Origin: Nymphalis io
Taxonomy: Eukaryota; Arthropoda; Insecta; Lepidoptera; Nymphalidae
Reading direction: 5' to 3'
Assembly: GCF_905147045.1 (NCBI RefSeq)
Contig: NC_065913.1
Span: 6,064,001 to 6,128,000 of the forward strand
Length of the DNA stretch: 64,000 nt
The position numbers were made by a program, and so were the translations under genes. Positions 62,001 through 64,000 of this stretch are shown here, piece by piece. Positions within the stretch are counted from its first letter, which is position 1. Every line of letters begins with the position of its first letter. The notes below the pieces were generated by a model. It had not been told where the DNA came from and did not search any database. It saw only the letters and a list, made by a program, of their open reading frames with translations.

Positions 62001-63730
62001 CTTCAGAGCCGTAGTCGGCTCGTTGCAGTGTGAAGGAGACGCTGGCGCGCGCCTCCGAGTTCGCGAGCAGCGCGTGCGACTTCCACCAGGAAACGCGTGC
62101 TGGTGGACGACCTATAACAATATTAATCCATCTATTTTCATATTATCGTTCATATACATTTCTGATATATCTTTAACAATTTTAATCGTGAATACGGTGA
62201 CTCAAGGCAGATGCTTTTTATCTTTACATAAAGTACATAGTATGTGAAGTTCAAAACCAAGTACTAATTTTTAAAACAGTCCTCCAACAGATCCAGCTGA
62301 AATTTTGTACAATTTTGGCCAGTATAACCAATTATCAATATAATATAATTTGTTCAAAATCGCTGTCAAATAAAAGTTTGCTTTTGTACTTGGTGGTAGG
62401 GCTTTGTGCAAGCCCGTCTGGATAGGTATCACCCACACATCAGTTATGTTATATATCAATACTTGGTATTGATGTGTTCCGGTTAATAGGATGGCAGAGG
62501 ATAACTACAAGCGCAAGGGACGTAACATCTAGGTTAGTGGCAAGGTTGGTGGCGCAATGGCGATGTATGGATTAATCAATATTTATAAGAGTGCTGATTA
62601 CCATCAGGTTGCCCATTTGCCATACCAATTGAAAAAAAATAATTGTAACTTATTTTCATAAATATATTACGATTTGTTTCAACACAATAAAGAAAACAAT
62701 GTCGTCATACTTAAAAAGCGCGCAACTAACATTTTTGTCAAACATAGCTTATAACATAGAATCTATACAATATATACATATACATCGTTAAAACTTCCCC
62801 CATTATTCCAAAACTGCACCGGAAGGTTAATTAATTGGTAATTATCATTAAACAACCCTTGAAACTACGAGGGCCACGCAACAAAGGTGCATATCATTAT
62901 TAAGGGTGAGGTTCACACAAGTTGCAAAATACCACTTCAGTTTAATTCGCAGGGGTGGTTACTGTAACAAAAGGGGAGCCTTTTAGAGTTATGCCCTGAA
63001 GTTTTTAAATTGCTACTAAGCTTGTCATTTGAACCAGTTCAAAGTCATCATTTAGTTGATGTATTTACAAAAATTGTATTTTATTATTAGCAGTACCTTA
63101 TTCAATAATATTGGTAATTTATTTGTTTTGCTATTTGTTAAATCTACCATGCAATGTCGAATATACTAGTCAAAGACAAATACTATTCAATTTATAAGCA
63201 TTACATTTACATATTGACTGTCTAAAAAAAATTACCTCCGGTTCAAAAGACACACAGAAGAACTGGCAAAGGAAACTCATCGAGACCTTTCTTTTTCTAA
63301 CAGCAGCTTACAAATATTTGGAACTGCTGGGCCATTCCAAAAGTATGATATTATTTTTAAAAAACACTAGTTCTTTCGCTTTGACCTTGGAGTAATAGTG
63401 GAAAAACTTTTCTAAAGCATAACACTGTGTCTTATTGCTTTCAAAGGTGATAGGGTCTTCGCCATTTCCTGTATATATCCTAATTTACGAAGTCAATTTA
63501 AACTCTGTCAATAAATGGTCCATTAGTTAATTGTAACGTAAATATGGTGATTTATAAGGATTCCTTATAAAGACAAAATGAAAAATACATTAAAAAAAAC
63601 AGCAAAGGGAACTCACCTCCCACAGCAACACAGGTGATATTGACGTCAGAGCCCTCATCGTAGGGGCCGATCAAGCCACCCTTGATCTCATCACCTTCCT
63701 GATCAAGGACCAACAGTCGGTCGGGAGGTA
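36383..63730 (-). CDS. side-like: Sidestep-family Ig receptor gene, 17 coding exons, 5' partial
   Basis: Seen: 17 GT-AG exons on the minus strand join in one frame for 2,378 nt (791 residues plus stop), with every splice phase compatible. Residues below are numbered from the first full codon. Ig2 lies at about 1-97 (Cys33, Trp46-47, Cys77), Ig3 at 98-196 (Cys122, Trp135-136, Cys175), Ig4 at 197-291 (Cys224, Cys272, tryptophan replaced by Phe237) and Ig5 at 292-391 (Cys316, Trp330-331, Cys371). An FN3-like domain spans 392-488, a membrane helix about 497-524 and the cytoplasmic tail 525-791. Known: the five-Ig, FN3, TM plan with motifs like GPYDEGSD, RPPPNISWW and NPDIIP fits the insect Sidestep family, receptors for Beaten-path proteins at the neuronal or muscle surface. 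Inferred: Ig1 and the signal peptide lie beyond the right edge. The paralogue is not determined. 3' neighbours within 36 kb are repeats only. Confidence 0.93.
36566..36838 (-). mobile_element. SINE D, full length, last intron
   Basis: Inverted copy filling over a third of the 712-bp intron 16, from the (aat)n tail to 'cacgccaaccggctcg', ending near 36,838. It lies about 90 bp upstream of the terminal exon's acceptor. Confidence 0.84.
37187..37409 (-). CDS. side-like: Exon 16: distal cytoplasmic tail
   Basis: 223 bp, phase 0 in and phase 1 out. The acceptor is atctttccag and the donor G|gtgagt. It encodes LPMEQCMPVEPYPPAFYG, then SITRNPLCSWQKSELEPLSS, ESRSVTTNYRGASPP and SNTAYFSKSFLPRNT. It is rich in Pro, Ser and Tyr and probably disordered. 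GC content is clearly above the flanks. Confidence 0.82.
37829..38117 (-). mobile_element. SINE B with 12-bp target-site duplication, intron 15
   Basis: The body (37,841-38,105) runs from acagcctgttaatgtcccac to gggccatctcagc. The flanking 12-mer tgaatataagta occurs at 37,829-37,840 and 38,106-38,117. About 40 bp of the body is deleted relative to other copies. Family B has a tRNA-Lys-like head (gagatggcccagtggttaga, B box gggttcaaaccc) and a tail of short gtta/ctgta repeats. Confidence 0.85.
38323..38699 (-). CDS. side-like: Exon 15: main cytoplasmic tail exon
   Basis: 377 bp, the largest exon, phase 1 in and phase 0 out. The acceptor is ttatttcag and the donor TTG|gtaagt. It begins DKNPDIIPIESKINDN. 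The N-P-D-[IVL]-I-P motif is a recurring cytoplasmic signature in the family. Further in come ETCGQYVQVRPMDFRG, QYHGLHMPNISPSTHS and the end NSLPLNTSGL. Tyrosines in NETCGQYV and DIIYDRHY are possible phosphorylation sites (inference). Unspliced read-through of the donor would add only three residues (VSI) before a stop. Confidence 0.87.
39115..39204 (-). CDS. side-like: Exon 14: juxtamembrane cytoplasmic segment
   Basis: 90 bp, phase 1 in and out. The acceptor is cttttgtag and the donor G|gtaaga. It encodes DENEKKRRKQESILDTPLTD followed by SKECESVDSL: a basic patch just inside the membrane, then an acidic, serine-rich stretch. Confidence 0.83.
39232..39415 (-). mobile_element. Repeat C, partial, intron 13
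   Basis: Starts 28 bp beyond the exon 14 edge: 'gatggttagttgtcaccaca', 'gggaaccaaggtgttacgtc', 'cttcaaaccggaacacaaca'. Confidence 0.65.
39612..39740 (-). CDS. side-like: Exon 13: transmembrane helix
   Basis: 129 bp, phase 1 in and out. The acceptor is atttttag and the donor G|gtaaca. It encodes ATLPVRVELTTILVTVLC, then TVAGVAAITAVSAFVF and CWKYCNKNN. The roughly 27-residue hydrophobic run (about residues 497-524) followed by W-K-Y-C-N-K gives one type I helix with a basic, cysteine-containing inner edge. A longer open frame here is in a different phase and is not the coding one. Confidence 0.92.
39788..40078 (-). mobile_element. Repeat C, full length, intron 12
   Basis: Inverted, with T-run and 'atagaataggaaggcggatg' at left and 'aaagccctaccaccagta' at right. 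It begins 48 bp from exon 13. Confidence 0.82.
40288..40345 (+). mobile_element. SINE A fragment in intron 12
   Basis: A short piece around the B box (gatttaaatcccaggtcgag) followed by ccgataaaaagtatttctgt. Confidence 0.4.
40527..40704 (-). CDS. side-like: Exon 12: second half of FN3-like domain
   Basis: 178 bp, phase 0 in and phase 1 out. The acceptor is ttaacccttatcag. It encodes VFDMATGSLLRNMSSEEPQF, then AVWGLSSDVDMSVRAYNSKG and PSEPFTLSSSLLKHPQRQT. 'AYNSKGPSEP' is the typical FN3 G-strand turn. The donor, G|gttaat, is a poor match to the consensus, but the phase and the next exon support it. Confidence 0.88.
41282..41394 (-). CDS. side-like: Exon 11: first half of FN3-like domain
   Basis: 113 bp, phase 1 in and phase 0 out. 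The acceptor is acgttgtag and the donor CAG|gtaagt. It encodes EKPSPVKNCAIGNVTHESLV, then LICESGHDGGLKQDFLLQ. The N-C-x-x-x-N-x-T start and the C-x-x-G-x-x-GG-L-x-Q-x-F loop match the family's membrane-proximal fibronectin type III segment. Confidence 0.9.
41678..41791 (-). CDS. side-like: Exon 10: end of Ig5
   Basis: 114 bp, phase 1 in and out. It encodes GRYLYMVNTSIDYGWVQC, then AGINSVGRQETTCLFHIIPA. Cys371 in D-Y-G-x-x-x-C pairs with Cys316. Two acceptor AGs stand four bases apart (gtttag|gtag|ATAC). Only the upstream one, at 41,791, keeps the frame with exon 9. The donor is G|gtttgt. Confidence 0.88.
42029..42070. repeat. TA microsatellite, intron 9
   Basis: Alternating TA interrupted once by an extra T. 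Confidence 0.9.
42165..42412 (+). mobile_element. Repeat C, degraded, intron 9
   Basis: 'gatcgggctttgtgcttttc', 'gtatttcggtttgatgagct', 'acaggcacatgggacataac', ending 'aaggccagtcgcctaca'. Confidence 0.6.
42815..42965 (-). mobile_element. SINE B, degraded, intron 9
   Basis: Keeps 'ccttcactgccaaccacgag', 'aataataaacacagac' and 'ttcaacaatgcttg' in inverted order. Confidence 0.45.
43207..43297 (-). CDS. side-like: Exon 9: middle of Ig5
   Basis: 91 bp, phase 0 in and phase 1 out. The acceptor is ctttattgtaccag and the donor TTG|gtgagc. It encodes EPITYKWWFNSTTHSKRELN followed by TFSAQEQGSL. ANPR|EPITYKWWFN across the exon 8/9 boundary restores the family motif ANPxPxxxxWxFN (Trp330-331). A repeat C copy starts about 50 bp from its acceptor. 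Confidence 0.87.
43348..43640 (+). mobile_element. Repeat C, full length, intron 8
   Basis: From tttactggtggtagagcttc to 'gctcgtctgccttcctattc'. It starts 51 bp upstream (transcript sense) of exon 9's acceptor and faces an inverted half copy at 43,655. Confidence 0.82.
43655..43735 (-). mobile_element. Repeat C 5' part, inverted, intron 8
   Basis: 'tgatgaatgggtggtaccta', 'gcttgcacgaagctctaccc', with a small duplication of the ctggtggtaaa end. It can pair with the head of the copy at 43,348. Confidence 0.65.
44222..44490 (+). mobile_element. SINE D, full length, intron 8
   Basis: From acgggccggtcggcgtggtt, B box with one change (gggttagattcccaccc), to 'tgtcccagaatattattatt'. Confidence 0.84.
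44768..44862 (-). CDS. side-like: Exon 8: first half of Ig5
   Basis: 95 bp, phase 1 in and phase 0 out. The acceptor is ggtattcacag and the donor AGA|gtaagt. It encodes YSPKCKSDKMVTIRAARGET followed by VDIICDLDANPR, with the family's cysteine in 'SPKCK' before the domain and the B-strand Cys316. Confidence 0.9.
45040..45330 (+). mobile_element. Repeat C, full length, intron 7
   Basis: From tctggtggtagggctttgtg to 'gccttcctattctataaaaa'. Near consensus and probably one of the youngest copies. Confidence 0.84.
45449..45533. repeat. Compound TA microsatellite, intron 7
   Basis: Two long TA tracts separated by aaataataat. An 81-codon Ile/Tyr-rich open frame across it is an artefact. Confidence 0.92.
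45546..45705 (+). mobile_element. SINE B 3' half, intron 7
   Basis: Starts tctaatttcactgaaattct directly after a long TA microsatellite and ends cagtgggacattcacaggct. Confidence 0.75.
46675..46740 (-). mobile_element. SINE B fragment, intron 7
   Basis: An inverted internal piece (tgttctcacgatggttactt, gagacgaattataaatagg), facing the full copy that follows at 46,764. Confidence 0.45.
46764..47065 (+). mobile_element. SINE B, full length, intron 7
   Basis: Head agccgagatggcccagtgg, intact B box, internal 10-bp deletion before 'cggtgaaggaaaacatcgtg', and an A12 run in the ctcctcaaa segment. It ends about 110 bp from exon 7's donor side. Confidence 0.83.
47175..47328 (-). CDS. side-like: Exon 7: second half of Ig4
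   Basis: 154 bp, phase 0 in and phase 1 out. The acceptor is ttctgtggtcag and the donor T|gtaagt. It encodes GQTVRGGVGVVVANQSLVLQ, then RVSRRAAGAYVCAARNALGE (Cys272) and GASKPLVLDVK. The 'NQSLVLQ ... AGxYxCxAxN' run is the usual F-strand signature of this family. It is very GC-rich (CpG-rich), unlike the flanks, and open frames on the opposite strand here are shadows. Confidence 0.93.
47548..47825 (+). mobile_element. SINE B, diverged, intron 6
   Basis: A tiny inverted tail piece (aatgtcccactgctgggcaa) precedes a plus-strand copy whose head is gcggatgaccaattggttag and which ends at 'gaggtggaataactttgac'. Confidence 0.55.
47882..48012 (-). CDS. side-like: Exon 6: first half of Ig4
   Basis: 131 bp, phase 1 in and phase 0 out. 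The acceptor is cgttctag and the donor AAC|gtaagt. It encodes HLPVVKLVLGANLDASKM, then VEGSDVYLDCMVRANPWH (Cys224) and TQVFFTHN. The family normally has tryptophan where TTT (Phe237) stands here. The codons lie in a run of eight T, so a sequencing error is possible but would break the frame unless compensated. Confidence 0.9.
48213..48357 (-). CDS. side-like: Exon 5: second half of Ig3
   Basis: 145 bp, phase 0 in and phase 1 out. The acceptor is cttatcccaccag and the donor C|gtaagg. It encodes TSSDGNVTSSTLTFLPSVED, then AGRVISC with Cys175, and ends REDGFQLEIQ. The D-A-G-x-x-x-x-C motif pairs with Cys122 in exon 4. The intron to exon 6 is only 200 bp. Confidence 0.92.
48645..48695 (-). mobile_element. 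SINE B internal fragment, intron 4
   Basis: Inverted 'ctcatgcaggtttcctcacg' followed by a degraded stretch. Confidence 0.4.
48770..48860 (+). mobile_element. SINE B tail fragment, intron 4
   Basis: Near-consensus last 70 bp (ccttctcctcaaaagggaga, cagcagtgggacattaacag) with a ctgta tail. Confidence 0.65.
49940..50499. repeat. 60-bp perfect inverted repeat enclosing TA tracts and SINE A
   Basis: 49,940-49,999 (gatgagagtggtcgagcaaa ... ggatacacctatatatat) is the exact reverse complement of 50,440-50,499. Inside are an (AT)n tract, a full SINE A and a second AT-rich tract. The arms are otherwise unique in the window. Confidence 0.95.
50037..50425 (+). mobile_element. SINE A, full length, inside a 60-bp inverted repeat
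   Basis: The copy has a near-consensus body with the B box intact. The first bases are altered: gactgcct is followed by an extra ctatgactg-like duplication. It lies between (AT)n tracts that are themselves flanked by a perfect 60-bp inverted repeat, described separately. It sits in intron 4 of the side-like gene. Confidence 0.85.
50988..51262 (+). mobile_element. SINE B, intron 4
   Basis: Head ataagccgagattggcttaa, degraded B box (gcgtttaaaccgggc) and two internal deletions. The tail ends gggacattaacagggtttta. Confidence 0.78.
51779..51930 (-). CDS. side-like: Exon 4: first half of Ig3
   Basis: 152 bp, phase 1 in and phase 0 out. The acceptor is tttactcag and the donor ACT|gtgagt. It encodes LRPLWVRLLGGKRPLVAG, the AELVCQAVGARPPP stretch with Cys122, and NISWWKGGIRLTTVKGT with Trp135-136. 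This is one of the most conserved-looking blocks for the family and the single strongest piece of evidence for the assignment. Confidence 0.93.
52020..52165 (-). mobile_element. Repeat C, degraded, intron 3
   Basis: 'aaacaccttacatcattaat', 'tgggcaaccaatcgtacag', 'caaccttcaaaccggatc'. Confidence 0.5.
52365..52440. repeat. Degraded dispersed repeat core, intron 3
   Basis: 'cgcctgcgactacgcccgcg' followed by 'ggtaaaaaagtagac', as in the 9.1-kb copy. A related piece (cagtggtttagccgtcaaag) lies at 52,722. Confidence 0.4.
52448..52680 (-). mobile_element. Repeat C, internally deleted, intron 3
   Basis: 'gggcccctgatggtaagttg' at left, a ~55-bp gap in the middle, then 'ttcaaaccgcaacacaaca' and 'aaagccctacaaccagta'. 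Confidence 0.68.
52681..52717. repeat. 13-bp hairpin, intron 3
   Basis: taggaaccccaaa and tttggggttccta with an 11-nt loop, directly after a repeat C copy. Confidence 0.85.
53828..54080 (-). mobile_element. Repeat C, 5' end missing, intron 3
   Basis: A T-run and 'acaataggaaggtggacgcg' at left. It stops at 'tataatatctgatgaagtc'. Confidence 0.75.
54350..54655 (-). mobile_element. Repeat C with a tandemly repeated 5' end, intron 3
   Basis: A full inverted copy to about 54,573 is followed directly by a second copy of its last part (agcggtagaatatctaaag, ggtggtaccttacctgacgg, aaagccctacaaccga). This is either a partial tandem duplication or a second insertion. Confidence 0.72.
54880..55055. repeat. 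Unclassified repeat E, copy 3, intron 3
   Basis: 'cacaccacagaaaacggtcg', 'gtgatatgcgacattcacca', right edge 'acatttcacgggtgagtaat'. Here gtgaaatgtc near the left edge and gacatttcac near the right edge form an inverted repeat. Confidence 0.55.
55843..56145 (+). mobile_element. SINE B, old diverged copy, intron 3
   Basis: Landmarks are in order (gagccgaaaatacccagggg, gcgggttcaaat, tgcatgtgttggat, gagagtattagca), with a short internal repeat of ttaataatgagcttaat. Confidence 0.6.
56365..56530 (-). repeat. GC-rich unclassified repeat G, copy 2, intron 3
   Basis: The reverse complement matches the 2.4-kb block over about 120 bp (ccggtgtccaaggcgccgag, gaacatcggaataccctcta). The two copies differ at roughly one base in six, judged by eye. 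Confidence 0.5.
56920..57205 (-). mobile_element. Repeat C, full length, intron 3
   Basis: 'atagaacaggaaagcggacg' to 'aaagccctaccaccagtaaa'. Confidence 0.8.
57279..57350. repeat. 28-bp inverted repeat, 16-nt loop, intron 3
   Basis: 57,279-57,306 pairs with 57,323-57,350 at 27 of 28 positions; the exception is a T opposite G. It could fold as a 72-nt hairpin in RNA. It sits between two pieces of repeat C. Confidence 0.92.
57352..57500 (-). mobile_element. Repeat C fragment, intron 3
   Basis: 'agaaatattaacaatccctt', 'ccaccaaccttgggaactga', then a jump to 'aaagccctaccacaaagta'. It starts immediately beside a 28-bp hairpin. Confidence 0.6.
58060..58210. repeat. Degraded dispersed repeat, intron 3
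   Basis: 'ctagatgcgaaagtaattct', 'gaactgatttcgatgattt', 'accaagaaaggacattagct', 'cgtaagcgaagccgcgtgcg': the best preserved copy of this family here. Confidence 0.5.
58374..58714 (-). mobile_element. SINE B, full length, with 11-bp target-site duplication
   Basis: The body (58,385-58,703) starts with an inverted (gttacg)n tail and ends catctcggcttat. The 11-mer acgtgacatat stands at 58,374-58,384 and 58,704-58,714. It lies in intron 3. Confidence 0.88.
58738..58920 (-). mobile_element. Repeat C, degraded, intron 3
   Basis: 'gaaatgttaaccattaaggg', 'gcgccacgaactttgggcaa', 'cttacctaaaccagcctgca'. Confidence 0.55.
58990..59055 (-). mobile_element. SINE B head fragment, intron 3
   Basis: Inverted degraded head: cgggtttgatcacgtaataa, then gttcacgtgttctaatttct. 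Confidence 0.45.
59825..60000 (-). mobile_element. Diverged SINE A-like element in intron 3
   Basis: Plus-strand text 'gcacaggatcaacgatttta', 'cgtgctttgg', 'aacttctaaact' follows inverted family A with many changes. Confidence 0.45.
60540..60690 (+). mobile_element. SINE A, internally deleted
   Basis: Holds 'agaaagcacgtaaagg', then jumps to 'catagttggctagtccctgt' and 'ggccgccctgaccgaaatca'. Confidence 0.55.
60890..61143 (+). mobile_element. Repeat C, internally deleted, intron 3
   Basis: 'ttggtgattagagctttgtg', then 'cttagttcccaaggttggta' through 'tatgctcgtccagtaatagg' and an A7 run. Confidence 0.72.
61261..61318 (-). CDS. side-like: Exon 3: end of Ig2 and linker
   Basis: 58 bp, the shortest visible exon, phase 0 in and phase 1 out. 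The acceptor is tttcaaacag and the donor C|gtaagt. It encodes AVTDPSLTPLSETLTINVN, the G strand of Ig2 running into the Ig3 linker. The intron that follows in transcript order is the largest in the window (9,330 bp, 51,931-61,260). The junction still reads smoothly into INVNLRPLWVRLL, so I see no need for an extra exon. Confidence 0.88.
61595..61890 (+). mobile_element. SINE B, nearly full length, intron 3
   Basis: The head is slightly truncated (atgacccagtgataagaacg) but the rest is close to consensus through cagtgggacattcacaggct. Confidence 0.82.
61990..62111 (-). CDS. side-like: Exon 2: rest of Ig2
   Basis: 122 bp, phase 1 in and phase 0 out. The acceptor is ttgttatag and the donor CAG|gttta. 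It encodes GRPPARVSWWKSHALLANSE and then a segment ending ADYGSEVTCQ. The WW pair (46-47) and the D-Y-G-x-x-V-x-C motif with Cys77 close the Ig2 fold begun in exon 1. It is strongly GC-rich compared with the surrounding intron. Confidence 0.92.
62387..62640 (+). mobile_element. Repeat C, degraded, intron 1
   Basis: 'acttggtggtagggctttgt', 'gcaagcccgtctggataggt', and the end 'taccatcaggttgcccattt'. Confidence 0.72.
62641..63616 (-). other. Right part of intron 1
   Basis: AT-rich and free of the repeats listed above. No candidate exon. Confidence 0.5.
63617..63730 (-). CDS. side-like: Exon 1 of visible part: start of Ig2
   Basis: 114 bp. The acceptor is ttgttaacag and the donor G|gtgagt. The exon enters with two bases completing a codon (so an upstream exon exists outside the window) and leaves in phase 1. 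It reads VPPDRLLVLDQEGDE followed by IGPYDEGSDVNITC, the hallmark linker and B strand with the first Ig2 cysteine (residue 33). An in-frame ATG six bases into the upstream intron sequence is part of the acceptor region and is not a start. Confidence 0.9.
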
Positions 63731-64000
63731 CTGTTAACAAGAATTCGTTTGAAACTCTCTAATAACCAAAAATAATTATTTGATATTATTTTTTTTACTA
63801 CCAATCGCCATGAAATTTGGTCATCACGTTTCCAGTGATACAGATAAGGTTCTGCGTAACTGCCATCCCTCACACGAGCGGAAACTTGATTGAAGTAATA
63901 TTAAAATGTTTATCAATATGAGTTAATTATATAATTAATTAAATTGGTCTCGTTTCCTGAACAGTTCTGGTGTACTTAATTACAAGCATACGACTTCGGA
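63731..64000 (-). other. Intron upstream of visible exon 1
   Basis: Begins with acceptor ttgttaacag. 63,800-63,890 looks like a degraded dispersed repeat (catgaaatttggtcatcacg). The exon carrying Ig1 is not here. Confidence 0.55.

Noticed and set aside
61954..62247. 97-codon plus-strand frame over exon 2
   Set aside because: Shadow of the antisense exon; the second half is intron.
63790..63900. Possible Ig1 exon upstream of visible exon 1
   Set aside because: No frame with Ig features. It reads like a degraded dispersed repeat, and there is no donor in phase with exon 1.
1..64000. CRISPR array, bacterial operon, phage or integron
   Set aside because: No regularly spaced short repeats, no ribosome-binding sites and no long uninterrupted genes. 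Spliced exons and SINEs show animal nuclear DNA.

Overview
This window is nuclear DNA from a moth or butterfly (Lepidoptera). The background is AT-rich, the real exons are short, GC-richer and separated by GT-AG introns, and the rest is packed with several tRNA-derived SINE families and the 3' ends of R1-clade and CR1/Jockey-type LINEs. Repeat make-up suggests a nymphalid-like butterfly, but that is a guess. No prokaryotic signal, operon, rRNA, genuine tRNA gene or CRISPR array was seen.

The one gene I can support lies on the minus strand, from 63,730 down to a stop codon at 36,383-36,385. I assembled 17 coding exons by hand. Splice phases agree at all 16 junctions and give one continuous 791-residue reading frame, open at its 5' end. 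It encodes a Sidestep-family immunoglobulin-superfamily receptor: Ig2, Ig3, Ig4, Ig5, one fibronectin-III-like domain, a single transmembrane helix and a cytoplasmic tail of about 267 residues. The signal peptide and first Ig domain must lie beyond the right edge. In Drosophila, Side proteins are the cell-surface partners of the Beaten-path proteins in axon guidance and synaptic matching. I infer the same kind of role here; the paralogue is unresolved.

Layout. 1-36,000 is the 3' flank of this gene: no supported host gene, LINE remnants at 4.4-5.9 kb and many SINE copies. 36.4-44.9 kb holds exons 8-17 (Ig5, FN3, membrane helix, tail). 47.2-51.9 kb holds exons 4-7 (Ig3 and Ig4). A 9.3-kb repeat-filled intron follows (51,931-61,260). 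61.3-63.7 kb holds exons 1-3 (Ig2 and the link to Ig3).

Repeats are named A to D here. A, B and D are SINEs with tRNA-like heads. C is a ~290-bp unit, present in about 30 whole or partial copies, ending in a short A-run. Three SINE insertions keep perfect target-site duplications of 11-14 bp. Two further dispersed repeats that I cannot classify, and several perfect inverted repeats, are the least explained structures. The most striking are a 46-bp spacerless palindrome at 27,968-28,013 and a 60-bp inverted repeat flanking a SINE at 49,940-50,499.
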